Of a DNA stretch of 64,000 nt, positions 35,549 through 44,339 are shown piece after piece. The DNA is from Methylobacterium sp. J-078. Lineage in GTDB: Bacteria; Pseudomonadota; Alphaproteobacteria; Rhizobiales; Beijerinckiaceae. Position numbers and translations under genes: made by a program. Position 1 is the stretch's first letter; every line of letters begins with the position of its first letter. The DNA lies in NCBI RefSeq assembly GCF_022829285.1, contig NZ_JAKSYI010000060.1, forward strand, positions 1-64,000. Reading direction: 5' to 3'. The notes beneath the pieces are model-generated. The model was not told the origin of the DNA. It made no database searches and worked only from the letters and a program-made list of their open reading frames with translations.

Positions 35549-35632
35549 CGGCCCGCCAAGGATCGGTTCCGGCCCGCCAGGGGGTGGTTTCGACCCGCGA
35601 CGGGTCAGCTTCGACCCGCCGAGGATCAGCCG
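35549..35632. repeat. four degenerate 21-bp tandem repeats between pstB and phoU
   Basis: Four consecutive 21-bp units start CGGCCCGCCAAGG, CGGCCCGCCAGGG, CGACCCGCGACGG and CGACCCGCCGAGG. Each shares CG(G/A)CCCGC followed by a purine-rich centre. The last unit contains the pstB stop codon. The array fills most of the 150-bp gap between pstB and phoU. Function is unknown; it could form RNA structure or be a replication-slippage product. Confidence 0.7.
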
Positions 35633-36444
35633 AAGCGGCCGGTGATGTAGTCCTGCGTCTGACGCTTCTCCGGATTCATGAAGATGCGCGTGGTCGGTCC
35701 GAACTCGACGAGTTCGCCGAGATACATGAAGGCGGTGAACTGCGAGATGCGTGCCGCCTGCTGCATGTTGTGGGTCACGATCACGATGGTGAACTCGGAG
35801 CGCAGCTGCTCGATCAGCTCCTCGATGCGGCCCGTCGAGATCGGGTCCAGCGCCGAGGTCGGCTCGTCGAACAGGATCACTTCCGGCCGCTGGGCCACCG
35901 TACGGGCGATGCAGAGGCGCTGCTGCTGACCGCCGGAGAGACCCATGCCGGACTGCTTGAGCTTGTCCTTCACCTCGTCCCAGAGGGCGGCCTTGCGAAG
36001 CGATTCCTCGACGCGCACGTCGAGGTCGGCCTTGGGCAGCTTCTCGTAGAGGCGCAGGCCGAAGGCAACGTTGTCGTAGATCGACATCGGGAACGGGGTT
36101 GGCTTCTGGAACACCATGCCGATGCGCGAGCGCAGCTCGTTCAGGTCGACCTTCGCGTCGAGGACGTTCTGGCCGTCGAGCAGGATCTGGCCTTCCGCGC
36201 GCTGCTCGGGATAGAGGCTGTAGATCCGGTTGAAGGTCCGCAGCAGGGTCGATTTCCCGCAGCCCGAGGGGCCGATCAGGGCGGTGACCTGACGGTCGTG
36301 GAAGTTGAGGTGGACCGACTTCAGGCCGTGGAAGCTGCCGTAGTAGAAATTCAGGTCCTTGACGGCGATGCGGACCGGGGAGCTCTCATCGGCCTTGTGG
36401 CGTCCGGTGAGCTGCGCTTGGGTGATCGCGGGGGCGGCGTTCAT
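35626..36444 (-). CDS. pstB: phosphate ABC transporter ATP-binding protein PstB
   Basis: The 272-residue ATPase energises phosphate uptake. It shows Walker [10 protein letters not shown], the Q-loop [21 protein letters not shown], signature [16 protein letters not shown], Walker [14 protein letters not shown] and H-loop THNMQ. The N-terminal [17 protein letters not shown] is typical of PstB. It is the fourth gene of the operon, 56 bp downstream of pstA. Confidence 0.97.
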   Translation of the reverse strand: MNAAPAITQAQLTGRHKADESSPVRIAVKDLNFYYGSFHGLKSVHLNFHDRQVTALIGPSGCGKSTLLRTFNRIYSLYPEQRAEGQILLDGQNVLDAKVDLNELRSRIGMVFQKPTPFPMSIYDNVAFGLRLYEKLPKADLDVRVEESLRKAALWDEVKDKLKQSGMGLSGGQQQRLCIARTVAQRPEVILFDEPTSALDPISTGRIEELIEQLRSEFTIVIVTHNMQQAARISQFTAFMYLGELVEFGPTTRIFMNPEKRQTQDYITGRFG

Positions 36445-36500
36445 CGGTTCAGCGTCCTGTCGATCGAAGGCAAGGAAAGGGAGGGGCGTCGCGCAGACGA

Positions 36501-37394
36501 TCAGCGCGACCGCTCGGTCTTGATGACGAACCGGGCCACGACCGAGAGGGCGAGGATCGTGATGGTGATGAGGAGGGCGCCGGCCCAGGCGAGCTGCTGC
36601 CAGTTCGGGTAGGGCGAGAGGGCGAACTGGTAGATCATCACCGGCAGGTTCGGGATGCCGCCCATGAGGTCGGCGCGGAACCAGGAGTTGTTGTTCAACG
36701 CGGTGAAGAGCAGGGGCGCGGTCTCGCCGGCGATGCGGGCGAGCGCCAGGATGATGCCGGTGACGATGCCGGCGCTGGCGCCGCGCCAGGTGATGCTCTT
36801 GATCACGATGGAGGGCGGAGCGCCGAGCGCGGCACCCGCCTCGCGCAGGGTCGAGGGTACGAGGCGCAACATGTCCTCGGTGGTGCGCACGATCACCGGG
36901 GTGGCGATGATGGCGAGCGCCACCGCGCCGGCCCAGCCGGAATAGCTCCCCATCGGCCGCACCATCAGCGTGTAGACGAACAGGCCGATGAGGATGGAGG
37001 GCGCCGAGAGCAGGATGTCGTTGAGGAAGCGGATGAGGTCGGCGAGCTTCGAGTTTCGGCCGTACTCCGCCAGGAAGGTGCCGGCCATCACGCCGACCGG
37101 CGTCGCCACCAGGATGCCCAGGAAGGTGAGCACCAGGCTGCCGAGGATCGCGTTGGCGATGCCGCCGCCCTCGGAGCCGGGGCCCGGCGTCGGCTCCGTG
37201 AAGAGCATCGGCGAGAAGCCCCTGATGCCCTCGACCACCAGCATGAACAGGATCGAACCGAGGACGACGATGCCGATCAGGGTGGCGAGGGTGCTCGCCA
37301 GGATCAGCGTCCTGTCGGCGATCCGGCGGCCGGAGCGGACCCGGCTGATCCGGGCCGGCGCGGCGGTGGTGGCGATGGGGGTGGCGGCGTCCAT
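36501..37394 (-). CDS. pstA: phosphate ABC transporter permease PstA
   Basis: This 297-residue inner-membrane permease has six predicted helices. The PstA-type coupling segment [40 protein letters not shown] contacts PstB. It pairs with PstC. It lies 48 bp downstream of pstC. Length is typical. Confidence 0.96.
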   Translation of the reverse strand: MDAATPIATTAAPARISRVRSGRRIADRTLILASTLATLIGIVVLGSILFMLVVEGIRGFSPMLFTEPTPGPGSEGGGIANAILGSLVLTFLGILVATPVGVMAGTFLAEYGRNSKLADLIRFLNDILLSAPSILIGLFVYTLMVRPMGSYSGWAGAVALAIIATPVIVRTTEDMLRLVPSTLREAGAALGAPPSIVIKSITWRGASAGIVTGIILALARIAGETAPLLFTALNNNSWFRADLMGGIPNLPVMIYQFALSPYPNWQQLAWAGALLITITILALSVVARFVIKTERSR

Positions 37395-37442
37395 GGTGGG
37401 TTCCTGATCTCTCGGCGAGGGGGCGGTCTCAGGCGATGGGTC

Positions 37443-38417
37443 TCAGGCGACCTTGGCGCGGCGGGTGAGGAGGCGGGCGATGACGAGGACGAAGAAGGTG
37501 ATGACGAAGAGGATGCAGCCGAGCGCCATCAGGGAGTTCAGTTGCAGGCCGTCCGCCTCGTTGAACTCGTTGGCGATGCGGGACGCGATGGTGGAGCCCG
37601 GATCGAAGACCGAGCCCGAGAGCCGGTTAGCGTTGCCGATGACGAAGGTCACCGCCATGGTCTCGCCGAGGGCGCGGCCGAGGCCGAGCATGATCGCGCC
37701 GATGATCGAGACCGAGGCCTGGGGCACCAGCACGTGGCGCACCACCTCCCAGGTGGTGCAGCCGATGCCGTAGGCGCTCTCGCGCAGCACGGTCGGGATC
37801 TGATCGAGCATGTCCCGGGTGATCGAGGCCACGAAGGGCACGATCATGATGGCGAGGATGATGCCGGCGGTGAGGATGCCGACGCCCGAGGGCACGCGGG
37901 CGTAGAACAGGGTGCCGACGATGGGCATGCCCTCGACAACGTTCGAGACCGGCACCTGCACGAAGCGGGCGAAGAGGGGCGCGAACACGAACAGGCCCCA
38001 CATGCCGTAGATGATGCTCGGGACCGAGGCCAGGAGCTCGATGGTCATCGAGACGGGCTTGCGAGCCCAGCCGGGGCAGAGCTGCGTCAGGTAGACCGCG
38101 ATGCCGAGCGAGAGCGGCACGCCGATGAGCAGGGCGAGGAAGGCGGAGGCCAGGGTGCCGACGATGGCCACGAAGGCCCCGTACTGCTCCTGCCCGATGT
38201 TCCAGGCGCTGGAGGTGATGAAGCCGAAGCCGAACTCCTTGAAGGCCGGCCAGCCGCCGTAGGCGATGGAGGCCAGGATGCCCGCGAGCACGAACAGCAC
38301 CAGGAGCGCCGAGCCGTAGGAGGCCGCGCGGAACAGGCTGTCGCCGAGACCACCCGGCTTCTTGCGGGCCGCGGCGCGGTCGCGTGTCAGGGCGATCTGG
38401 TCAGTCAAGGCGGCCAT
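37443..38417 (-). CDS. pstC: phosphate ABC transporter permease PstC
   Basis: The 324-residue permease has the conserved PstC pattern: GWPAFKEFGFGFITSSAWN near the first periplasmic loop and DMLDQIPTVLRESAYGIGCTTWEVVRHVLVPQAS as the cytoplasmic coupling loop. VFDPGSTIASRIANEFNEADG follows later. It has about six helices and forms the phosphate channel with PstA. About 200 bp separate it from pstS, a gap that contains two strong hairpins. Confidence 0.96.
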   Translation of the reverse strand: MAALTDQIALTRDRAAARKKPGGLGDSLFRAASYGSALLVLFVLAGILASIAYGGWPAFKEFGFGFITSSAWNIGQEQYGAFVAIVGTLASAFLALLIGVPLSLGIAVYLTQLCPGWARKPVSMTIELLASVPSIIYGMWGLFVFAPLFARFVQVPVSNVVEGMPIVGTLFYARVPSGVGILTAGIILAIMIVPFVASITRDMLDQIPTVLRESAYGIGCTTWEVVRHVLVPQASVSIIGAIMLGLGRALGETMAVTFVIGNANRLSGSVFDPGSTIASRIANEFNEADGLQLNSLMALGCILFVITFFVLVIARLLTRRAKVA

Positions 38418-38499
38418 CCGAATGTCTTCTCTTCACCGTGCGGCGTCCTACAGCGGGCCGGTCACCGGCGCGAGGGGAATCACCGCTTCGTTCCCGGGA

Positions 38500-38589
38500 G
38501 AGCCCGGCGGGTCGCGCCGGGCTCGATTGTCGCGATCACGCGGGGACGCGGTGGCTCGTCCCCAGGACCCGCGGGCGTAAGCCCGCGGG
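38500..38589 (-). terminator. two hairpins between pstS and pstC
   Basis: On the transcribed strand, downstream of pstS, there are two perfect stems: 9 bp (CCCGCGGGC, loop of 4; 38568-38589) and 10 bp (GAGCCCGGCG, loop of 5; 38500-38524). Neither has a T-run. They could stabilise the pstS mRNA or partly terminate transcription. Either effect would give the excess of binding protein over permease that such transporters need. Confidence 0.6.
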
Positions 38590-38615
38590 CGCCTCCTCAC
38601 ATGTCGAAGGCGGGC

Positions 38616-39653
38616 TTACATGTTGAAGACGGGCTTGCCGTCCTTGCCCTTGATCTCCTTCCACGCGTCGTGGATCTGGCCGACGACGGCGTCCGGCAGC
38701 GGCACGTAGTCGAGGTCGGTGGCAAGCTTGTCGCCGTTCTTGTAGGCCCAGTCGAAGAACTTCAGCACGTCGGCGGCCTTGGCCGGATCGGCCGGGTCCT
38801 TGTGGACGAGGATGAAGGTGGCGGCGGTGATCGGCCAGGCGCCCTCGTCGGCCTGGTCGGTCAGCGAGATGCCGAAGCCGGGGGCGGACTTCCAGTCGGC
38901 GCTGGCGGCGGCGGCCTGGAAGGCCTTGTCGTCGGGCTGCGGGAACTTGCCGGCCTTGTTCTGGATCAGGGTGTGGCTGAGCTTGTTCTGCTTGGCGTAG
39001 GCCGACTCGACGTAGCCGATGGCGTTGGGGACCTGCTTGACGGTGGCGGTGACGCCCTCGTTGCCCTTGCCGCCCTGGCCCACCGGCCAGCTCACCGTGG
39101 TGGCCGCGCCGAATTCCTTCTTCCAGGCTTCGGAAGCCTGCGAGAGGTACGTGGTGAAGATGTTCGTCGTGCCGGAGGCGTCCGAGCGGTAGACCGGGGT
39201 GATGTTGGCCTCGGGCAGCTTCAGGCCCTCGTTGAGCTTGGCGATCTTGGGGTCCGACCACTTCGCGATCTTGCCGGCGTAGATCTCGGCGATGACCTCG
39301 CCGGTGAGCTTCAGCTTGCCCGGCTCGACGCCCGGGATGTTCACCACGGTGACGACGCCGCCCATGACGGTGGGGAACTGGACGAGGCCGTCCTTCTCCA
39401 GGGCGGGACCCTTCAGCGGCGCGTCGGTGGCGCCGAAATCGACGGTCTTGGCCTGGATCTGCTTGATGCCGCCGCCCGAGCCGATCGACTGGTAGTTGAG
39501 ACCCATGCCGCTGTCCTTGCGGTAGGCTTCGGCCCACTTCGAATAGACCGGGAAGGGGAAGGTCGCGCCCGCGCCCGTGATGTCGGCAGCGCGCGCCGGC
39601 GCAACGGTGGCGAGGCCGAGGCCCACGAGGGCGGCGAGGGTGGTGAACTTCAT
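38616..39653 (-). CDS. pstS: phosphate-binding protein PstS
   Basis: The 345-residue periplasmic protein has a signal peptide (MKFTTLAALVGLGLATVAPARA) followed by the PstS signatures: GAGATFPFPVYSKWAEAY, GSGGGIKQIQAKTVDFGATDAPL (phosphate-binding loop) and YRSDASGTTNIFTTYLSQAS. ATG 39653 has AGGAGA six to seven bases upstream; the longer frame to 39962 is not homologous. It delivers phosphate to PstCAB. A PhoB box lies about 105 bp upstream. Confidence 0.96.
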   Translation of the reverse strand: MKFTTLAALVGLGLATVAPARAADITGAGATFPFPVYSKWAEAYRKDSGMGLNYQSIGSGGGIKQIQAKTVDFGATDAPLKGPALEKDGLVQFPTVMGGVVTVVNIPGVEPGKLKLTGEVIAEIYAGKIAKWSDPKIAKLNEGLKLPEANITPVYRSDASGTTNIFTTYLSQASEAWKKEFGAATTVSWPVGQGGKGNEGVTATVKQVPNAIGYVESAYAKQNKLSHTLIQNKAGKFPQPDDKAFQAAAASADWKSAPGFGISLTDQADEGAWPITAATFILVHKDPADPAKAADVLKFFDWAYKNGDKLATDLDYVPLPDAVVGQIHDAWKEIKGKDGKPVFNM

Positions 39654-39758
39654 GTGCTGGTCTCCTGGGGGAGCGTGCGCGGAAGGCCGGGGTTCGAGCC
39701 CGTCCTCCGTTGTGCACCGCGCCATACGTCCGGTCGGGCAAGGCGGTATGACGATTGC

Positions 39759-39776
39759 GCGACAGTTCGATGACAC
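39759..39776 (-). promoter_or_regulatory. PhoB box upstream of pstS
   Basis: On the minus strand GTGTCATCGAACTGTCGC matches the PhoB box pattern of two CTGTCAT-like heptamers separated by four bases (TGTCAT-N4-CTGTC). A partial third unit, TCGTCAT, follows 7 bases later. It lies about 105 bp upstream of the pstS start, in a suitable place to activate the pst operon under phosphate limitation. Confidence 0.75.
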
Positions 39777-40001
39777 GCGCCCCGGCCGGGGCCGACACGC
39801 CCGCCCTTTAAGCAGTTTGCCGGGGATGGCGAGCCGGAAGCCGGCGGGCGGTGAGCAGGACGCCCCCGCCTTGAATCGGGATACGCGGACGGCTATCGCG
39901 GGAGCTTGCGGTGAGTCGCGGCCGGTCGGGACCAAGCCCTCCGCGCCGCCGGGTGCGGTCACGCGGCGCCCGATCCCCGACCGTCATTCAAGGGATGCGC
40001 C
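39777..40001. other. promoter region between pstS and the CitE-like gene
   Basis: The remainder of the 348-bp divergent gap is GC-rich and holds no gene that I recognise. It must contain the promoter for the rightward citE-like/dut pair. Confidence 0.4.
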
Positions 40002-40889
40002 ATGACCGAGATCCGCCCGCGCCGCAGCGTCCTGGCGATGCCGGGATCGAACCCGCGTCTCCTGGAGAAGGCCCGCACGCTACCCGCGGACGTGGTAATG
40101 ATCGACCTCGAGGACGGCGTCGCGCCCGACACCCGTGCGGCGACCCGGGAGGCCGTCGCCCGGGCGGTCGCCGAGGGCGGCTTCGGCTCCCGCGAGGTCG
40201 TGGTCCGCATCAATGCCCTCGACACGCCCTACGGCGAGGCCGATCTGGCCGCCATCGCGCCCGCCGGTCCCGACGCCATCGTGGTGCCGAAGGTGACGGG
40301 CGCCGATGCCCTGGTGGCGGTGGGCTCGCGCCTGCGCCGCCTCGGCGCGCCGGACCGGACCCGGACCTGGGCGATGATCGAGAGCCCGATGGCGATCCTG
40401 CACCTCGCCGAGATCGCCAGTTCCGCCCGGGACGTCGACACGCGCCTCGCCTGTCTCATGGTCGGGCCGAACGACCTCGCCAAGGCCAGCCGGCTGCGCC
40501 TCGGCGTTCCGGGCCGGCCGGCCCTGATGCCCTGGCTGATGAGCGTGATCGCCGCCGCCCGTGCCTACGAGATCGACGCCGTCGACGGCATCTACAACGA
40601 CTTTCGTGATGCGACAGGATTCGCCGCCGAATGCGCGCAGGGGCGCGATTGCGGCTTCGACGGCAAGATGCTGATCCACCCCGACCAGATCGCCCCGGCC
40701 AACGCCGCCTTCGGGCCGAACGCGGACGAGGTCGCCTGTGCCCGGCGCATCCTGGCCGCCTTCGCCGAGCCGAAGAACCGCAATCGCGGCGTCATCGGGC
40801 TCGACGGCAAGATGGTGGAGCGCCTGCACGCGGCGGAAGCCGCCCGCACCGTGGCGCTGGCCGACGCCATCGCGGCCCGGACCGCGTGA
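40002..40889 (+). CDS. HpcH/HpaI aldolase/citrate lyase family protein (CitE-like, CoA ester lyase)
   Basis: The 295-residue protein starts RRSVLAMPGSNPRLLEKARTLPADVVMIDLEDGVAP. It contains DAIVVPKVTGADALVAV, MIESPMAIL (metal-binding Glu) and CLMVGPNDLAKASR, then FDGKMLIHPDQIAPANAAF near the end. These are hallmarks of the CitE/malyl-CoA lyase family, which cleaves or hydrolyses (S)-malyl-CoA, citramalyl-CoA or related thioesters. No citrate lyase alpha or gamma subunit genes are adjacent, so a stand-alone lyase or thioesterase is likelier. Its stop overlaps the dut start. Confidence 0.85.
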   Translation: MTEIRPRRSVLAMPGSNPRLLEKARTLPADVVMIDLEDGVAPDTRAATREAVARAVAEGGFGSREVVVRINALDTPYGEADLAAIAPAGPDAIVVPKVTGADALVAVGSRLRRLGAPDRTRTWAMIESPMAILHLAEIASSARDVDTRLACLMVGPNDLAKASRLRLGVPGRPALMPWLMSVIAAARAYEIDAVDGIYNDFRDATGFAAECAQGRDCGFDGKMLIHPDQIAPANAAFGPNADEVACARRILAAFAEPKNRNRGVIGLDGKMVERLHAAEAARTVALADAIAARTA

Positions 40890-41377
40890 ACCCCGACCTC
40901 GCCGTCGAGATCCGCCTGCTCGATGCCCGCCTCGCCGGCTGGGGGTTTCCCCGCTGGGGCTCGGCCCAGGCGGCGGGCCTCGATCTCCACGCCTGCCTCG
41001 ACGCGGTCCTCGACCTTCCGCCCCAGGGGCCGCCCGCCCTGATCCCGGCGGGCTTCAGCCTTGCGATCCGCGATCCGTCCTGGTGCGGGCTGATCTTCCC
41101 ACGCTCCGGCCTCGGCCATCGCGAGGGCCTTGTCCTCGGCAACGGCACCGGCGTGATCGATGCCGATTACGCGGGCCCGCTGATGATCTCGGCCTGGAAC
41201 CGCAACCCCGGCGGACCCGGCCTGCGCATCGAGCCCGGCGACCGCATCGCCCAACTCGTCTTCACCCGCGTGACCCGGCCGACGCTGACGATCCGCGACG
41301 GCGCCGATGACGCGGCGCGATCGGAGGAGGCCGGAGGACGCGGCACCGGCGGCTTCGGCTCCACCGGGCGCCGCTGA
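40886..41377 (+). CDS. dut: dUTP diphosphatase
   Basis: The 163-residue trimeric dUTPase hydrolyses dUTP to dUMP and pyrophosphate, keeping uracil out of DNA. All five family motifs are visible: AAGLDLHA (1), PRSGLGHR (2), GVIDADYAG with catalytic Asp (3), PGDRIAQLVF (4) and GTGGFGSTG (5). The start is inferred as GTG 40886, which overlaps the upstream TGA (GTGA), giving translational coupling with the CitE-like gene. An in-frame upstream ATG at 40631 lies deep inside that gene and is not credible. Confidence 0.93.
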   Translation: MNPDLAVEIRLLDARLAGWGFPRWGSAQAAGLDLHACLDAVLDLPPQGPPALIPAGFSLAIRDPSWCGLIFPRSGLGHREGLVLGNGTGVIDADYAGPLMISAWNRNPGGPGLRIEPGDRIAQLVFTRVTRPTLTIRDGADDAARSEEAGGRGTGGFGSTGRR

Positions 41378-41388
41378 GGCGCAGCCCC

Positions 41389-41595
41389 TCACACGATGCC
41401 GCTGCCCTCGAAGGGCCAGGGCCGGCCGAGCTGGGCGGCGACCTTCGCGGGCTCGTGTCCCACCGCCGCGACGGCCGCCTCGACCTCCTCGCGCGGCACC
41501 TCGAAGCGGCGGGCCCAGTAGGCCAGGGTCCAGGGCTCCGAGACGTTGACGGTGGCGGGCTCGTGGTCGTTGTCGGGCGTCGTGCTGCTGCTCAT
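41389..41595 (-). CDS. DUF3606-type small protein
   Basis: This 68-residue protein contains the pattern of DUF3606: VNVSEPWTLAYWARRFEVPREEVEAAVAAVGHEPAKVAAQLG, a small helical domain found widely in alphaproteobacteria and often associated with stress-type genes. Function is unknown. It converges on dut with an 11-bp gap. Confidence 0.8.
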   Translation of the reverse strand: MSSSTTPDNDHEPATVNVSEPWTLAYWARRFEVPREEVEAAVAAVGHEPAKVAAQLGRPWPFEGSGIV

Positions 41596-41748
41596 GGCGG
41601 GCTCTCGCTGCGGTGTCGGGTCTCTGCCCTAACGCGCGGACCCGGCCGCCGGTGCGTTTCGGGCCGGACCGGCCATCCAGCCCCGCGCAAGCCATCCTGC
41701 GTAGGTCCGCTGCACCGGATTTCTCACCCCCAGCGGAGGCGTTGAGCC

Positions 41749-42621
41749 TTGGGCGTTCTGATCGGCCTCGTCATCGCAATCGGCTGCATGCTCGGCGGCT
41801 TCGTCGCCATGGGCGGCCACCTCGTCGTGCTGTGGCAGCCCTGGGAGTTCGTCATCATCGGCGGGATGGGTGCCGGCACCTTCGTCATGGCCAACCCGAT
41901 GAAGACGGTGGTGGATTCCGGCAAGGCGAGCATGGACGCTCTCACCGGGAAGGTCCCCAAGCGCAAGGACTACCTCGCTCTCCTGGGCCTGCTCCACGCC
42001 CTGATGCGCGAGTTGAAGGCAAAACCCCGCAACGAGGTCGAGCCGCATCTCGACGACCCGGCCAATTCGGAGATCTTCAAGGCCTATCCGGATGTCGCCA
42101 AGAACGCCGACCTCGTGCTGTTCATCTGCGACTACGCCCGCCTCATCCTCATCGGCAACGCCCGCGCCCACGAGATCGAGGCCCTGATGGACGAGGAGAT
42201 CAGCGGCTACCGCAAGGACCGCCTCAAGCCCTACGGCGCGGTCACGACCGTGGCCGAGGCGATGCCGGCGCTCGGCATCGTGGCGGCGGTGCTCGGCATC
42301 GTGAAGGCCATGGGTGCCCTCGACCAGTCGCCGCAGATCCTCGGCGGCCTCATCGGCGCCGCACTCGTGGGGACATTCTTCGGCGTGTTCATGTCCTACG
42401 GGGTGCTCGCCCCCTTCGCGATCAAGATCAAGACCATCCGCGAGAAGCAGAGCCACGTCTACGTCATCGTCAAGCAGACCCTGATCGCCTACATGGGCGG
42501 AGCGGTGCCGCAGATCGCCGTCGAGCACGGGCGCAAGGGCATCTCGCTGGGCGACCGGCCCACCATCGACGAGGTCGAGAACGCCACCGTCAACGGCGGC
42601 GCGCAGAGGGAAGCCGCCTGA
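41749..42621 (+). CDS. motA: flagellar motor stator protein MotA
   Basis: The 290-residue inner-membrane protein with four helices forms the proton channel with MotB. Visible signatures are GVLIGLVIAIGCMLGGFVAMGGHL, a large cytoplasmic loop (about residues 60-170) and TVAEAMPALGIVAAVLGIVKAMGALDQSP with the conserved prolines. GLIGAALVGTFFGVFMSYGVLAPF follows. The start is TTG 41749, nine bases after GGAGG; there is no better ATG. It begins the rightward motility operon, 4 bp upstream of fliM. Confidence 0.95.
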   Translation: MGVLIGLVIAIGCMLGGFVAMGGHLVVLWQPWEFVIIGGMGAGTFVMANPMKTVVDSGKASMDALTGKVPKRKDYLALLGLLHALMRELKAKPRNEVEPHLDDPANSEIFKAYPDVAKNADLVLFICDYARLILIGNARAHEIEALMDEEISGYRKDRLKPYGAVTTVAEAMPALGIVAAVLGIVKAMGALDQSPQILGGLIGAALVGTFFGVFMSYGVLAPFAIKIKTIREKQSHVYVIVKQTLIAYMGGAVPQIAVEHGRKGISLGDRPTIDEVENATVNGGAQREAA

Positions 42622-42624
42622 ACC

Positions 42625-43557
42625 ATGGACGTGCCGATCGGGAACGCCACCGACATCCGTGCCCGCCTGATCGATGCCGGGGGCCTGTCCCTCGACCGCA
42701 TGCCGATGCTGCACGTGGTCTTCGACCGGCTCACCTCGGGCTGCTCGGACAACCTCAAGCCCCTCGTGGCCTCGCCGGTCTATTTCGCCTTCAACGGCTT
42801 CACCAGCGGTCGCTTCGGCGAGATGCTCGACGCCTACGAGAACAACGCCGTGGCGGGCATCTTCCACGCGCCCGAATGGGACAGCCACATCCTGGTCGGC
42901 CTCAACCGCGACTTCCTCTTCACCCTGGTGGAGGCGCTGTTCGGCGCCGACGGGGCCGAGCCGCCGGTGGAGGACGAGCGCCCCTTCTCGGCCATCGAAC
43001 TCCGGCTGGCGCACACCATCCTGGAACAGGTCGGCAAGGCCCTGGAATCCTCGTTCGCCCTGGTGTCGATGACCCCCTTCCGCCTGGAACGCACCGAGAC
43101 CCGCATGGAGTTCGCGGTCATCGGAGGCCGCAACAACAAGGCCGTCGAGGCCAAGTTCTCGGTCCAGGCGCTCAACCGCGGCGGCGAGATGTTCCTCATC
43201 CTGCCCCAGTCGGTGATCAATCCGATGCGGCCGGCGCTGTCGAAGGTGCTCACCGGCGACAGCGCCGCCCGCGACCCGACCTGGACGCAGCAGATGACCG
43301 CCGAGGTCCGGAAGGCCGAGGTCACCCTGCGGGCCGTGCTGGAGGAGCGCACCCTCACGCTCGGCGAGATCGCCGGCCTCAAGGTCGGCCAGGTCATCGG
43401 TCTCGACGCCACGCCCGCGACGCGAGTGAAGCTCGAGGGCAACGACCGGCCCCTGTTCTGGTGCCACATGGGCCAGGCGCAGGGCTCCTACGTGCTGCGG
43501 GTCGACGAAGCCATCGCTCAAGACAAGGAAGGCGCGCACGATGACGCCGTGGGTTGA
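42625..43557 (+). CDS. fliM: flagellar motor switch protein FliM
   Basis: The 310-residue C-ring protein controls rotation by binding CheY-P. The middle domain is recognised by LHVVFDRLTSGCSDNLKPLVASP and VGLNRDFLFTLVEALFGADG. The C-terminal SpoA domain (about 225-295) contains VTLRAVLEERTLTLGEIAGLKVGQVIGLD. The N-terminal CheY-binding peptide seen in enteric FliM is not obvious, which is common in this group. Its 3' end overlaps the next gene by 17 bp. Confidence 0.93.
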   Translation: MDVPIGNATDIRARLIDAGGLSLDRMPMLHVVFDRLTSGCSDNLKPLVASPVYFAFNGFTSGRFGEMLDAYENNAVAGIFHAPEWDSHILVGLNRDFLFTLVEALFGADGAEPPVEDERPFSAIELRLAHTILEQVGKALESSFALVSMTPFRLERTETRMEFAVIGGRNNKAVEAKFSVQALNRGGEMFLILPQSVINPMRPALSKVLTGDSAARDPTWTQQMTAEVRKAEVTLRAVLEERTLTLGEIAGLKVGQVIGLDATPATRVKLEGNDRPLFWCHMGQAQGSYVLRVDEAIAQDKEGAHDDAVG

Positions 43558-43840
43558 CACCATTCTCCTCATCGCCCTCGTGGCGACGAGCGCCTGCGTG
43601 GTGCCGATGTACCTCAAGCTGAAGCGCCTGGACCGGACCCAGGCGGAGTACGGCCGCATCCTGATGCAGTCGGGCCACGCGCTCACCCAGGCGGGCGACG
43701 CGGTGCGCGGCTTCAGCACCGAGGGCCGCGAGATCCTGGAGGCCCTCGACCAGCGCATCGGCGAGGCGCGCCAGCTCCTCGCGGATCTCGAGGCCAGTCG
43801 CCGCGATCTCTCCGCCACACGCGCCGGCCGAGTCGGCTGA
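43541..43840 (+). CDS. small membrane protein of the flagellar cluster (DUF6468-like)
   Basis: The 99-residue protein has one N-terminal helix (TILLIALVATSACVVPMYLKL) and a long amphipathic coiled-coil region (RLDRTQAEYGRILMQSGHALTQAGDAVRGFSTEGREILEALDQRIGEARQLLADLEAS). AAGGAAGG precedes its ATG, which overlaps fliM by 17 bp. Similar small proteins sit between fliM and fliN in related alphaproteobacteria; I think the family is DUF6468 but am not certain. Position suggests a role in C-ring or export-apparatus assembly. Confidence 0.7.
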   Translation: MTPWVDTILLIALVATSACVVPMYLKLKRLDRTQAEYGRILMQSGHALTQAGDAVRGFSTEGREILEALDQRIGEARQLLADLEASRRDLSATRAGRVG

Positions 43841-43925
43841 CCGTGCATGCGCGGCTTGCGCCCCGACCGACTTTGGCCGATCCTCTCCGATCATCCGCCG
43901 CCGAGCCCCGGCGCCTTGATACGCG

Positions 43926-44327
43926 ATGACACCCCCTGACGAGCGGATGATGAGCAACAGCCCCTTCGACGATGCGGACCTCGCATCCTCCGGCACCGCG
44001 GCGGTGTTCCCCAGCGTCTCTGCCGCCGGCCCCGCGGCGGACGACGCCCGGATCGGCGACGCCCGCAATCTCGACTCGATCCTGCGAATCCCCGTGCTGA
44101 TCCAGGTGGTGCTCGGCTCGGCCACCATGCCGGTGGCCGACCTGATGAAACTCGGACGCGGGGCCATCGTGGCCCTCGATCACCGCGTCGGCGAACCCGT
44201 CGACGTCACCGTCAACGGCCGGGTGGTCGCGCGCGGCGAGATCGTGGTGGTGGAGGAGGACAATTCCCGCTTCGGCGTCTCCCTGACCGAGATCGTCGGC
44301 CCCGCCGATGCCGGCCTGAAGGGCTGA
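43926..44327 (+). CDS. fliN: flagellar motor switch protein FliN
   Basis: The 133-residue protein has a disordered N-terminal tail (to about residue 48) and a C-terminal SpoA domain: LDSILRIPVLIQVVLGSATMPVADLMKLGRGAIVALDHRVGEPVDVTVNGRVVARGEIVVVEEDNSRFGVSLTEIV, the FliN/HrcQb signature. It forms the lower C-ring with FliM. ATG 43926 was used; internal ATGs at 43947 and 43950 are possible starts. Confidence 0.93.
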   Translation: MTPPDERMMSNSPFDDADLASSGTAAVFPSVSAAGPAADDARIGDARNLDSILRIPVLIQVVLGSATMPVADLMKLGRGAIVALDHRVGEPVDVTVNGRVVARGEIVVVEEDNSRFGVSLTEIVGPADAGLKG

Positions 44328-44339
44328 GGACACAGCAGC

